DNA of 64,000 bases, taken from assembly GCA_016617855.1 (NCBI GenBank), contig JAECUM010093706.1, positions 31,223 through 95,222 on the forward strand, in the 5' to 3' direction. This document shows, in pieces, positions 53,801-56,329 of this stretch (the first letter of the stretch is position 1; each line of letters begins with the position of its first letter). The notes beneath the pieces are model-generated. The model did no database searches, was not told the DNA's origin, and saw only the letters and a list, made by a program, of their open reading frames with translations. A program made the translations under genes and the position numbers. The stretch is from Megalonaias nervosa (Eukaryota > Mollusca > Bivalvia > Unionida > Unionidae).

Positions 53801-54018
53801 TTTATAGCTCCATCAGAAAAGGCTAAAACAAAACAAAAACAAGGAAGATTTTGTTACACTATAATTACTTCACATTAAAAATTCAGTTATTGATACAAAA
53901 TCTGGGTATACCTGGTTTCCTCACCGTTGGGTCAGATGACAAAGTTTGGGTCAAAAACTGAGACAAGGTTTGTAAGTTACCGTCTGATATCTCCATTATT
54001 TCTGTGTCAATGATGTCA
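1221..54018 (-). CDS. CSE1L: Exportin-2 / CSE1L (CAS), 5' part of gene, 11 coding exons
   Basis: Exportin-2 is the karyopherin-beta family receptor that, with RanGTP, carries importin-alpha from nucleus to cytoplasm. I assembled it by finding exon-like blocks on the minus strand with AG/GT borders that join in frame: 85+146+102+146+91+108+93+168+130+66+110 coding bases, 415 codons without a stop. Diagnostic blocks are [14 protein letters not shown] (exon 4), SGDF-like [19 protein letters not shown] (exon 4), AQKYDEEF and [18 protein letters not shown] (exon 8), and [11 protein letters not shown] (exon 10). The N-terminal part corresponds to the importin-beta N-terminal (Ran-binding) domain; from about residue 150 on it is the Cse1 HEAT-repeat domain. 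The vertebrate protein is about 970 residues, so roughly 43% is present and the remainder lies left of base 1. I see no frameshift or stop in any exon, so the gene looks functional. Exon 1 starts at a splice acceptor, so at least one non-coding exon lies upstream. Confidence 0.96.
1412..2230 (+). repeat. Tandem units of a 'tgaccttgacct' mollusc-type repeat
   Basis: Two well-matched units of about 138 bp (1412-1549 and 1550-1687) share tgctcaaaaattgaaat...ctttgttca...cttatcccaagtaca...caaggttctgtcct. More diverged units follow to about 2230, interrupted by (CA)n at 1727-1752. Relatives lie at 27395-27765 and 46610-46740. They contain no open frame of note and read as an old dispersed repeat with internal tandem structure. 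Confidence 0.65.
2364..2429 (-). CDS. CSE1L: CSE1L coding exon 10 (residues 357-378)
   Basis: 66 nt, acceptor TTTTGACAG, donor GGTCTG|GTACG (phase 1). It reads [19 protein letters not shown] then EGS, matching vertebrate AADEEAFEDNSEEYIRRDLEGS. A 26-bp minisatellite starts within a few bases of the acceptor and takes the place of the usual upstream intron sequence. Confidence 0.95.
2433..2790. repeat. 26-bp minisatellite next to CSE1L exon 10
   Basis: About 13 copies of a unit containing atcaacctgttgat followed by acaaaaatacat; the period in the best part is 26 bp. Each unit has a 6-bp dyad (atcaac-ct-gttgat). The left copies are diverged (aaacctgttgaaacaaatacac). On the coding (minus) strand each unit reads ...TTTTTGTATCAACAG/GTTGAT. 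Confidence 0.9.
2800..3555. other. Intron sequence, nothing recognised
   Basis: AT-rich intron 9-10 sequence of CSE1L. I see no ORF of note, no tRNA-like boxes and no clear repeat apart from short direct copies of 'acatacctgcacaaaattac' near 3180-3205. Confidence 0.5.
3561..3760 (-). mobile_element. tRNA-derived SINE, family 2
   Basis: On the minus strand the head reads GTGGCTCAGTGGTTAGTGTG, a tRNA-like A box, and about 45 bases on TGTTCGAATCC, a B box. A non-tRNA body follows to the 'caccaaacgaaatcaaacc' tail. The spacing of the two RNA polymerase III boxes supports a SINE. No intact tRNA cloverleaf or acceptor stem is present. Confidence 0.75.
3905..4275. repeat. DIRS element A left terminal region (nested inverted repeats)
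   Basis: Besides pairing with 9041-9165, this end is itself palindromic. cctagtaaaacgtttctt...gaatacttacccaatcacaatac (3914-3957) is the inverse of gtattatgactgggtaagtattc...attttactagg (4174-4222). A direct copy of the 'acccaatcataatacctt' block follows at 4246-4264. Such repeated, complementary end segments are expected for DIRS elements, which replicate through a circular intermediate. Confidence 0.75.
4560..4844 (-). pseudogene. Tyrosine recombinase C-terminal relic (DIRS A)
   Basis: The frame reads [18 protein letters not shown], then [18 protein letters not shown] before a stop. In DIRS recombinases this segment carries H-x-x-R, a later H/W and the nucleophilic tyrosine in a 'F..FYL' context. 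The Arg, Trp and the final Tyr are present, but the His of HxxR is Tyr here (A-Y-E-V-R). The catalytic core is therefore damaged as well as disconnected from the N-terminal part at 5189-5431. Confidence 0.75.
5189..5431 (-). pseudogene. Tyrosine recombinase N-terminal (core-binding) relic (DIRS A)
   Basis: The frame contains [20 protein letters not shown] and [20 protein letters not shown], the SAM-like core-binding segment of DIRS-type recombinases (pattern 'A.FL..L...rkLapstIkgYRsaI'). It is separated from the catalytic relic by 345 bases with no clean frame, so the gene is dead. Confidence 0.8.
5546..6221 (-). pseudogene. DIRS A RNase H and RH-to-recombinase linker relic
   Basis: The minus strand at about 6180-6060 reads [17 protein letters not shown] and [16 protein letters not shown], the RNase H core of YR retroelements ('INLLEl.Av..Al', 'sDNttvv.Yl'), followed by an in-frame TGA. 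It continues into [16 protein letters not shown], the degraded 'H.PG..N..AD.LSR' motif. The next frame has [18 protein letters not shown] and [18 protein letters not shown], the usual linker before the recombinase. Several frames must be combined, so it is a pseudogene. Confidence 0.75.
6319..6528 (-). pseudogene. DIRS A reverse transcriptase to RNase H connection
   Basis: Contains [20 protein letters not shown] followed by [13 protein letters not shown], the connection ('l..eflrllGlL...adliplGr...r.LQ') between RT and RNase H of DIRS elements. The same segment is recognisable in element B at about 22140-22255. That helps to align the two relics. Confidence 0.7.
6682..7261 (-). pseudogene. 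DIRS A reverse transcriptase relic
   Basis: Two overlapping frames carry the RT core. [18 protein letters not shown] sits upstream (about 7040-7000). [18 protein letters not shown] and [20 protein letters not shown] then [11 protein letters not shown] follow at about 6930-6760. These match DIRS RT motifs ('vvDLs.LN', 'lDLkDAYfhvpI', 'f.aLPFGLs.AP.vFT'). The aspartates of DLST and KDAY are visible, but a frameshift separates the blocks. Confidence 0.8.
7395..8073 (-). pseudogene. DIRS A gag-like ORF1 relic
   Basis: At the expected position 5' of RT. The frame at 7395-7637 reads [20 protein letters not shown] then [20 protein letters not shown], similar in character to the helical 'LN.sL..A....NL.LaRRD.lL' stretch in the first ORF of DIRS elements. 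The assignment rests on position and weak pattern only. Confidence 0.5.
8573..8828 (-). mobile_element. tRNA-derived SINE, family 1, with perfect 12-bp TSD
   Basis: Minus strand: the head GAGTGGCCGAGTGGTCTAAA is a Leu/Ser-tRNA-like A box and GGTTCGAGTC is a B box. A body with ATGGCGTTAAGCCCC and a (CAA)n tail follows. It is flanked by an exact direct repeat aagacaggaaag (8561-8572 and 8829-8840), which fixes the ends. It is inserted into DIRS element A. The small ORF across it is a SINE by-product. Confidence 0.92.
9041..9165. repeat. DIRS element A right inverted terminal repeat
   Basis: gacaacttttagctccctttagctaaaagtag... is the inverse of the left end. The outer part (gtatttagattgggtaac) corresponds to the left 'acccaatcacaatac'. 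The right copy lacks the extra aaagggagatactaatg insert seen on the left. Confidence 0.8.
9368..9396. repeat. (GT)n microsatellite
   Basis: About 12 GT units followed by a short (AG)n. Confidence 0.95.
9505..9705 (-). mobile_element. tRNA-derived SINE, family 3
   Basis: Minus strand: CAGTGGCTTTCTGGTTAGAGC (A-box region) and GCAGGTTCAAACCCC (B box), then a body ending in the 'gtcacattattctgacacc' block (9521-9540 plus). It differs in sequence from families 1 and 2. No clear target duplication is visible. Confidence 0.7.
10090..10436 (+). repeat. Diverged member of the LTR-like repeat family (3' part)
   Basis: The order of blocks (ttattcactg.aattacaaagt, gtgacattttggtttatatcactgtgata, cactttgtattcttgggttatacatta, ctttctgttatatagtttaag..., ttgtaaca) matches the repeat at 37430-38190 and, more distantly, the 3' halves of 51795-52735 and 54712-55629. 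It ends at 'gtaaca', the same terminus as the others. Confidence 0.6.
11209..11430. mobile_element. MITE, gggctgttcc family, one clear end
   Basis: Starts ttagggctgttccagtaaaacatata...ccccaggggg. The body (caacccacaacagaag, cctacagaag) matches the MITE at 16893-17105. The far inverted end is degraded. Confidence 0.6.
12285..12550 (+). mobile_element. Possible tRNA-derived SINE, duplicated head
   Basis: ggggcttccatggcagagtggtacaagatgcttg (from about 12346) contains an A-box-like TGGCAGAGTGG. A shorter copy of the same head lies 57 bases upstream (gcggggctttcatggcagag). The downstream 'actggctgccatatatag' resembles the 3' body of other mollusc SINEs. No convincing B box is seen, so this is tentative. 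Confidence 0.4.
12551..16170. other. Long intronic stretch, nothing recognised
   Basis: AT-rich intron of CSE1L. Small open frames at 14579, 15325 and 15589 (plus) lack any recognisable domain, splice context or compositional bias, and I treat them as chance. I found no RNA gene or repeat with copies elsewhere in the window. Confidence 0.5.
16176..16484 (-). CDS. Nested small ORF of unknown function, intron 9-10 of CSE1L
   Basis: From the ATG at 16484 (context ACCAAAATGGCTG, a good initiation context) it encodes about 102 residues, [17 protein letters not shown]...[19 protein letters not shown]. The frame is open further upstream to 16559, but the inner ATG has the better context. The composition looks protein-like (mixed hydrophobic core, few low-complexity runs, five Cys). 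No signal peptide or membrane span is visible. Upstream (16690-16860) the minus strand has unusually many CpGs for this intron and a TGACG element, as a small promoter might. I do not recognise the family. It could be a single-exon nested gene, the first exon of one, or a retrocopy. Confidence 0.4.
   Translation of the reverse strand, partial: KMAESQQGLSSDFFSRQILAGDCYDDNEFHVCQSVGHWENVTGIPVCDFEPKIYVECKTDVRVVWTGCRLYLFKIPMSEQADYGNVGLKTLIQHYGREKNLA
16893..17105. mobile_element. MITE, gggctgttcc family
   Basis: The right inverted end is clear (cccagggggatatatgttttactggaacagccc, 17068-17100), complementary to the left end of the 11209 copy. Its own left end (ggggctatttt) is decayed. It sits 110 bp from CSE1L exon 9. 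Confidence 0.7.
17213..17342 (-). CDS. CSE1L: CSE1L coding exon 9 (residues 314-356)
   Basis: Acceptor TTCCACAG, donor AGAT|GTAAGC (phase 1). It reads [20 protein letters not shown] and ends [13 protein letters not shown]. The intron that follows is the largest in the window (14.8 kb) and holds the most complete DIRS-like element. Confidence 0.95.
17350..18710. other. CSE1L intron 8, nothing recognised
   Basis: Apart from a short direct duplication of 'cataatggaaaacttcacataatggaaa' near 18540-18595, I see nothing beyond AT-rich intron. Confidence 0.5.
18711..18878 (-). CDS. CSE1L: CSE1L coding exon 8 (residues 258-313)
   Basis: 168 nt, 56 codons, phase 0/0, acceptor GATAG and donor ATATG|GTAAGT. 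It contains [29 protein letters not shown] and [16 protein letters not shown], almost residue-for-residue the vertebrate sequence. Confidence 0.96.
19487..19680. mobile_element. MITE with both inverted ends and TAA target duplication
   Basis: Left end gggctgttccattaaaacatacctgggacccaggga (19490 on); right end ...ccctgggtaccatgtatgtttaaataggacagccc (to 19676). The ends are inverse over about 38 bases. Flanks are ...taataa| and |taataa..., fitting a 3-bp TAA duplication. A 3-bp TWA duplication is typical of PIF/Harbinger-type MITEs. The body is non-coding. Confidence 0.8.
19690..22262 (-). mobile_element. DIRS-like element B, 3' half relic
   Basis: The left end (19700-20070) has the same architecture as element A: gtaagttacgttcctctgtgaatacttacccgattg, then an inverse-type gactaggtaagtgttctc, then a further 'cctgatcacaatg' block. 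Internally the minus strand carries a recombinase fragment ([17 protein letters not shown], about 21100-21040), RNase H (21840-22046) and the RT/RNase H connection (22050-22255, [16 protein letters not shown]). Homology to A stops abruptly at about 22262. RT and gag are missing. Confidence 0.7.
21840..22046 (-). pseudogene. DIRS B RNase H relic
   Basis: Frame with [20 protein letters not shown] then [16 protein letters not shown], the degraded 'GWGahl....G.Ws..E...hIn.lElkAv' motif of YR-retroelement RNase H. It follows in order the connection segment of element B. The aspartate-bearing first strand is lost. Confidence 0.6.
22375..22497 (+). promoter_or_regulatory. Candidate promoter and first exon (plus strand)
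   Basis: Within about 110 bases: a CCAAT box in aaccaatcagcgagcg (22394), a YY1-like gtccgccattttcc (22435), a short segment with ATG (22472) and a consensus donor ATTATG|GTAAGTATT (22488-22497). The CpG content of 22330-22620 is higher than in the surrounding intron. I found no convincing downstream exon on the plus strand. It could be the 5' end of a nested gene or non-coding RNA, or a relic of one. Confidence 0.35.
22500..23960. other. Intronic stretch, nothing recognised
   Basis: AT-rich; the small frames at 22427 and 23357 have no recognisable features. It lies between the breakpoint of DIRS B and the secreted-protein relic. Confidence 0.45.
23973..24840 (-). pseudogene. Nested secreted-protein gene relic (Cys-rich, Thr/Pro segment)
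   Basis: On the minus strand a paired ATG at 24837-24840 begins [19 protein letters not shown], a textbook signal peptide, but the frame stops after 26 codons (24760). One frame away an ORF continues (to 24446) with [20 protein letters not shown], six or more Cys, then [14 protein letters not shown], a mucin-like Thr/Pro/Ser linker. About 130 bases further a third frame (24314-23973) encodes a compact segment ([20 protein letters not shown] ... VVEGIYRIL). Together these look like one secreted or extracellular protein with frameshifts or missed introns. I do not recognise the family. It could instead be three exons of a live gene. Confidence 0.4.
24850..25830. other. Intronic stretch, nothing certain
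   Basis: No recognisable gene. Frames at 24919-25149 (minus) and 25607-25912 (plus) show no domain. Confidence 0.45.
25835..25912. repeat. Solitary DIRS-type end fragment
   Basis: ggagagggttggatttcctgggtagtggatgaactcc...tatgactgggtaac parallels the right end of element A (gggagggctgggtttgc...gtagtagtagttctcc...agattgggtaac, 9090-9150). It may be the displaced right end of element B, whose homology breaks off at 22262. Confidence 0.5.
26525..26617 (-). CDS. CSE1L: CSE1L coding exon 7 (residues 227-257)
   Basis: 93 nt, 31 codons, phase 0/0, acceptor TTTTTTTACAG and donor ACAGAG|GTAC. It reads [20 protein letters not shown] and then [11 protein letters not shown], matching DLPEFFEDNMETWMNNF...DNKLLQT of the family. 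No long ORF covers it, so it is easily missed. Confidence 0.94.
26640..27390. other. CSE1L intron 6, nothing recognised
   Basis: No gene or classified repeat. The minus frame at 27072-27389 is hydrophobic by AT bias. Confidence 0.45.
27395..27765 (+). repeat. 'tgaccttgacct' repeat, three units
   Basis: Units start cttctttcagtcataatgaccttgaccttgg, ...ggcattgacctatgaccttc and ...cctgtgaccttgacctttgatc, each followed by 'aggtgtcttcctgtttcaaatgcaagttatc'-like text. It is the same family as 1412-2230. Confidence 0.6.
27770..30200. other. Intronic stretch, nothing recognised
   Basis: AT-rich CSE1L intron 6. No ORF with recognisable content and no tRNA-like boxes. Confidence 0.45.
30202..30640 (-). 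pseudogene. DIRS tyrosine recombinase, central fragment (relic C)
   Basis: The frame reads [20 protein letters not shown] then [20 protein letters not shown] and GLLFPSREG, the central part of DIRS recombinases ('CP..AL..Y...t...R...LF.s'), which precedes the catalytic H-x-x-R. Unlike A it is a long open stretch (137 codons), but both ends are missing. It may be part of the same element as relic D, since gag/RH (34-33 kb) then YR (30 kb) is the correct minus-strand order. Confidence 0.75.
30640..32158. other. Intronic stretch with short (ATGT)n
   Basis: Contains an (ATGT)n microsatellite at 30957-30984 and otherwise nothing I recognise. Confidence 0.5.
32160..32650 (-). repeat. LTR-like family member, inverted orientation
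   Basis: agtaacagaaaatagcaaacttcaacaagttttg...aacttattttcctac...aatccc...tgttgatgtgcc...acagtcttccatttaatcacaatataatcc matches 51060-51560 block by block. It is the reverse orientation of the 37430-38190 repeat. Confidence 0.6.
33240..34285 (-). pseudogene. DIRS-like RNase H relic (relic D) with flanking element sequence
   Basis: Minus strand at about 33590-33470 reads [20 protein letters not shown] and then AFENTSVVA, the RNase H core ('E..[15 protein letters not shown]', 'dNtsvvA'). Further downstream (about 33360-33300) comes IPGNRNILA, a stop, then SLSRNG, the degraded 'iPG..N.lADsLSR' motif. The region up to 34285 is GC-richer than the intron and is probably the rest of the element. I could not classify it. 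The sequence differs from A and B, so it is a different DIRS lineage. Confidence 0.65.
34285..34375 (-). mobile_element. Degenerate family 1 SINE fragment
   Basis: cttgtggggttgcaaacaatttatcagcacattatagtctatacattgcagccaggatatttggtggaggaa follows the 3' body of the 8573 SINE with many substitutions. The tRNA head is absent. Confidence 0.5.
34560..35780. other. Intronic stretch, nothing recognised
   Basis: No gene or repeat recognised. Confidence 0.45.
35781..35925 (+). mobile_element. 5'-truncated family 1 SINE
   Basis: From ttgccagtagcttcttgtgggtcggtgg through ccgcggatttcccgg and atggcattaagcccca to (CAA)n. The body and tail are nearly identical to the 8573 copy, but the whole tRNA head is missing, as in premature end of reverse transcription. 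Confidence 0.85.
35926..36505. other. Intronic stretch, nothing recognised
   Basis: No feature seen between the truncated SINE and exon 6. Confidence 0.45.
36509..36616 (-). CDS. CSE1L: CSE1L coding exon 6 (residues 191-226)
   Basis: 108 nt, 36 codons, phase 0/0, with acceptor ACAG and strong donor CCAG|GTAAGT. It reads [20 protein letters not shown] and ends KIFYSLNFQ. It is followed downstream by a 9.9 kb intron full of DIRS fragments and SINE pieces. Confidence 0.95.
36640..37030. repeat. Dispersed repeat with 'tatagtggtgatatat..caagtttcaccca'
   Basis: Two similar units (ctgaactatgaccttaacctgaaagatagaatc..., and ...aactgacctttaccttgaagatataatc) suggest an old repeat related to the 'gaccttgac' family. 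Confidence 0.45.
37025..37200. repeat. Repeat shared with 54160-54600
   Basis: ggtcagctatcccggttttttgttgctgacactagcacaacc... and ctacctagctatcctaatttaaaaaacagtgcaataggaaacat match 54180-54220 and 54370-54420 / 54540-54590. Confidence 0.65.
37430..38195 (+). repeat. LTR-like family, longer diverged copy
   Basis: Shares blocks with 10090-10436 (ttattcactggaattacaaggtgctcat; ggattatatcactgtgatacataaacactg; tttcactttgtatctagggca; gttacacagtttaaggacttaagagttgtaaca) and ends at gtaaca like the two full copies near the first exons. Confidence 0.6.
38200..39070. other. Intronic stretch, nothing recognised
   Basis: No gene or classified repeat. Confidence 0.45.
39074..39130. repeat. (TA)n(CA)n microsatellite
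   Basis: About 21 TA units followed by CA units, at the left edge of the satellite. Confidence 0.95.
39131..39890. repeat. Satellite with two alternating unit lengths
   Basis: About 15 units built round 'acaatgttaactggcca'. Short units (42-45 bp) read ...ggccatgtacatactgacataatcattaaag. Long units (57-60 bp) carry the extra 'gtgtacaaatgagtgatatg' block. Toward the right nearly all units are long. Confidence 0.9.
39895..40525. other. Intronic stretch, nothing recognised
   Basis: A short duplication (aggcacaaaagtgccttatgga / tatggatatcacaggcacgc, 40160-40250) is the only structure seen. Confidence 0.45.
40529..40619 (-). CDS. CSE1L: CSE1L coding exon 5 (residues 160-190)
   Basis: Acceptor TTTCAG, 91 nt, donor TTTTGT|GTAAGT. 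It completes the split Arg codon and reads [18 protein letters not shown] followed by [12 protein letters not shown]. The junction LFC+ATMEL aligns with vertebrate LFKATIEL, which fixes the donor among two possible GTs (40526-40530). Confidence 0.94.
40625..41870. other. CSE1L intron 4, nothing recognised
   Basis: No gene or classified repeat. Confidence 0.45.
42146..42396 (-). mobile_element. tRNA-derived SINE, family 1, with perfect 10-bp TSD
   Basis: Same head (A box TGGCTGAGTGGTCTAAAG, B box GGGTTTGAGTC on the minus strand), body and (CAA)n tail as the 8573 copy. Flanked by exact taaccaagtt at 42136-42145 and 42397-42406. Confidence 0.92.
42450..42765. repeat. 29-bp satellite, 10 nearly identical units
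   Basis: Unit acatcccatctagtaggttttttctggac with starts every 29 bases (42452, 42481, 42510, 42539, 42568, 42597, 42626, then 42656 after a one-base insertion, 42685, 42714). The last copy (catatcctgtctagcag) grades into the host dispersed repeat, so the array arose by local amplification of that repeat. Very low divergence means recent expansion or homogenisation. Confidence 0.95.
43797..44000 (-). mobile_element. Old, degenerate family 1 SINE
   Basis: ggtttcaacaagttgagcacatgataggatacacatgacagccagtatatctgg ... gaccacttggccacctggggttccc keeps the order of the family 1 SINE, including the A-box remnant, with heavy substitution and an internal deletion. Confidence 0.65.
44005..44720. other. 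Intronic stretch, nothing recognised
   Basis: No feature seen between the old SINE and exon 4. Confidence 0.45.
44725..44870 (-). CDS. CSE1L: CSE1L coding exon 4 (residues 112-159)
   Basis: The best conserved exon: [18 protein letters not shown], then [10 protein letters not shown] and [11 protein letters not shown]. Acceptor TTCCAG, donor TTCAAAAG|GTTAG. 146 nt, ends in phase 2, so the next arginine codon is split (AG|A). Confidence 0.96.
44875..48580. other. CSE1L intron 3, one weak repeat copy
   Basis: A short 'caatgaccttgacctttgtccttctgacccaaaatcatcagtg' copy at 46615-46660 belongs to the 1412 family. Otherwise nothing recognised. Confidence 0.5.
48587..48688 (-). CDS. CSE1L: CSE1L coding exon 3 (residues 78-111)
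   Basis: Exactly 34 codons, phase 0 at both ends, acceptor TTTCAG and donor ACAG|GTACC. It reads [19 protein letters not shown] and ends in [12 protein letters not shown], aligned to the vertebrate segment ending [12 protein letters not shown]. The exon is symmetric, so skipping it would keep frame. Confidence 0.94.
48695..50500. other. Left part of CSE1L intron 2, nothing recognised
   Basis: A 'gttatgagagaccacctgcagaac' copy at 50008 is the motif of the 868-938 palindrome. No gene seen. Confidence 0.45.
50505..50830. repeat. Dispersed repeat R1, second copy
   Basis: attgtttgtctttggagatattcc...aatgaagtctttgtctttc...attacagtgattaaaactcactattcatcttgatgcagatggttacaaactttgtttatgacgttaatccc follows bases 55-360 of the window. 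Confidence 0.65.
50829..50900. repeat. (AT)n microsatellite
   Basis: About 28 AT units then a (CATA)n edge, landing exactly where R1 homology pauses. Confidence 0.95.
51060..51560 (-). repeat. LTR-like family member, inverted orientation
   Basis: gttattacaactccatggtcttaaacgaagtaacagataagagcaaaaaccaacaagttttg... matches 32160-32650 and, reversed, 37430-38195. It lies immediately left of the direct copy at 51795, so two members sit head to tail-inverted here. Confidence 0.6.
51795..52735 (+). mobile_element. LTR-like repeat / solo LTR candidate, copy 1 (941 bp)
   Basis: Begins TGTTACATATATG and ends CATGTAACA (TG..CA with a short terminal inverted repeat), flanked by actc on both sides (51791-51794, 52736-52739). 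It carries TGACGTCA (52490-52497), a CArG-like ccatattgg (52505-52513) and an AATAAA (52663 region). No coding frame. It matches 54712-55629 along its length with indels. It lies in the intron after coding exon 2 of CSE1L. Confidence 0.7.
52885..53065. repeat. Dispersed repeat R1, right-end fragment
   Basis: ataaagaataccgtacatgtacagtgattgtggttgtttttcc...ccttttgcaccaacccataatgag matches 770-880 at the window start. Confidence 0.6.
53539..53684 (-). CDS. CSE1L: CSE1L coding exon 2 (residues 29-77)
   Basis: Acceptor TTTTTAG at 53685, donor GGAGAAAG|GTACAT at 53538. It reads [19 protein letters not shown] and ends in [13 protein letters not shown], the core of the importin-beta N-terminal domain that contacts Ran. 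The intron before it is only 227 bp, the shortest in the gene. It ends in phase 0. Confidence 0.95.
53912..54018 (-). CDS. CSE1L: CSE1L coding exon 1 (start codon, residues 1-28)
   Basis: The ATG is at 53994-53996 (minus) and opens [15 protein letters not shown], matching the MELSDANLQTLTEYL start of vertebrate CSE1L. That match fixes the start. Coding part 53912-53996 (85 nt, ends phase 1) with donor CCAG|GTATAC. Upstream of the ATG a pyrimidine-rich TTTTCCAG acceptor ends at 54019, so 53997-54018 is 5'UTR and another exon must precede it. Confidence 0.95.
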
Positions 54019-54159
54019 CTGGAAAACACAAAGAGATGCTGCATAAAGAATAAAACTACATCAAAAGCTCAAGTCTTGGAATCTCACTCATTTTTAAACT
54101 GGAGAGATGAAAAATCAAGCATTGTCAACATGAGCAAACTTCCATTAGGCCAAAAAAGA

Positions 54160-54605
54160 ATATTTGTGTTTCTGGTTGGCTGACCATCCCCGTTTTTTGC
54201 TGCCGACCCTAGCACTACCCCAACCCAGGGTTCAAAAAAAAAAGATTTTTTTAAATCCTGAAATTGATTTGTGCTTCAAATTTAACTGATTTCTCACAGT
54301 ACTTTAAGTACTTAGTACATTATATATACTAATAATTCCAATATACTGTAATGTTAAAAAAAAAAAATACGTATCTACCCTAATTTTAATACCACTGCAA
54401 TTGGAAACACATTATTGGGGGGACCTAAATTGATTTAAATTGATTTGTGCATCTAACAGAGCTGATTTAGCCCAGTACTTGAAGCACTTAGTACATTATA
54501 TATAATCATTATATATAATCTTTATAAAAAAAATTTAAAAAATACCTACCTACCCTAATTTCAAAAACAGTCCAATAGGAAAGACATGTTTAGGGGGAGG
54601 GCCTT
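54160..54605. repeat. Repeat shared with 37025-37200, tandem units
   Basis: ggctgaccatccccgttttttgctgccgaccctagcac, then two direct units each with 'ctacc.taccctaatttcaaaaacagtccaataggaaa.acat..ttgggggga..taaattga' (54370-54430 and 54540-54600). Confidence 0.65.
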
Positions 54606-54711
54606 TGAGAACTTGAACAAGCTAGACAGTGCTGCCCTATATCTCTTAACAGCAGAAACCAAAGATTATCTCTCTTCAAACAGGAAGATGAGCCAGTCTG
54701 ATACTGTACTC

Positions 54712-55629
54712 TGTTATGTATATGTAATTAAATTGCTTGTGTGTTAGTTTTAAAATTCTTTTTATTTTATTTTTGTTTCATTACATTTTATTGTAATGAT
54801 TACTGAAAGGATTCAAAATTCTCTTTTCAGTAATTAGATATTTTCTTTTACTAAATGTTATTTATTTAAGACGTAGAAGTGTTACATGAGAATTATTTTT
54901 AGTTAACCTAGTTCATCTTGGGCTGGCAAGAATGTAAACAGGCAGTTAAAATGATTGGTCAGTATCAGGGCCATACTTTCCTTGCGTGATCACCATGTGT
55001 ACGCAACATTTATTTATGATTGGTTTTTAAGTGGGGTTACACTGGCGTACGTGATGGATTTCTTGTAGTAAGAGACCACATGACCCATCTCGTGAGACTT
55101 GAAATGATGTTTTTGGGGTTTAAATACGCATTTTTAATATTCTTCTGGGAGAGTCGTTTTAACATCTTGAAGGAACAAGGTGTTATTTTTTATTTGTTGC
55201 CAGATTGTTTGTTTTTCATCTGATTTTTGGATTTAATAATTTATTCTCCTGGAAACTCAACAAGTTGACTTTCTTCTAAAAAATTCTGAAAGATATTCAT
55301 GGAAATTTATTCTGGAATTATTCAGAAACAAAAACTGTGATTCAATTGAGGAACTGTTGATATTTGTACATTGGACCACATCTGACGTCATCGCCTTCCA
55401 TATTTGTACGTCGTCGAGATTCGAACCTGGATTCTAATAGAACTATTTAGTGATAGGACTTGTGTTTTCATTCTTAGGATCAAATTTTGGATTATATTCA
55501 CAAACTGTATGTCCTATTTACCAATTTTTACATTGTTTTCTAGGGAAATAAATTATTTTGTTAAAATATACAAAGCTTGTTGACTTCACTCTTTTCTTCT
55601 GTTACATTTGTACGAGCCTACACGTAACA
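54712..55629 (+). mobile_element. LTR-like repeat / solo LTR candidate, copy 2 (918 bp)
   Basis: Begins TGTTATGTATATG, ends CACGTAACA, flanked by actc (54708-54711 and 55630-55633). It shares TGACGTCA (55383-55390), ccatatttg and the gggaaataaattattttg end with copy 1. It lies upstream of CSE1L coding exon 1, so the pair brackets exons 1 and 2. Confidence 0.7.
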
Positions 55630-55634
55630 ACTCA

Positions 55635-56325
55635 GAGTGGGTAGCTAGGATAACACATTTCCTACTCCACCAACCACAAGAGATTCTCCACTTTGCAGCC
55701 TTTACCATCTCCTGACCTGGACAATGCAGCTGACAGCCCTGCTTGAAAACTTGTCCTGGTAGATAGATTACTTGAGATAAGCCAAGTGTGAAGGTGGAGA
55801 ATCTGCGGACTGTTTTTCATAAAGTTTCATAAAGTTTTGTGCAATTCAGTTTTACATTTGTCTAACTTTACCTTTAGTTGGCACAATAACTATTGTGCTG
55901 AGGTCCATAAATGCCACTACATACAAAGGGTTATGCTGATTGCACTGCATGGTGTGCAGTGTTGATAACAGAACGGCACATGGTTTGGAAATCCATATTC
56001 ACTGGCTGAAATGGGTTTTTTTTCCTTTGAAATGATCTATACCAATTACATAATTAGATCTAGGTGGGTCTTATTTAAACTCATATCCTATTATACAATT
56101 ATGAACAAGGCATTCTTCTGGTCTGCACTCTCAAATACGCAATGCTGAAGTTAATACAGGCTTAATTGTCATCTTTGAACTTAAACTCATTAACTTTTTA
56201 AGAAAAAAAAATCATCCAATTTGGCGACCTCTATATTTTATCATAGTTATATTTTGCTTAACGTACCAGGTAAATAATATCGTATTTTAAGCAATTATAA
56301 ATGTGACAACTTAATAACATTTCAC
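55635..56325. other. Upstream intron or intergenic sequence, nothing recognised
   Basis: No gene or repeat recognised. Confidence 0.4.
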
Positions 56326-56329
56326 ACGG

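Noticed and set aside
51795..55629. One full-length LTR retrotransposon with both LTRs
   Set aside because: The sequence between the two repeats contains host CSE1L exons 1-2 and no gag or pol.
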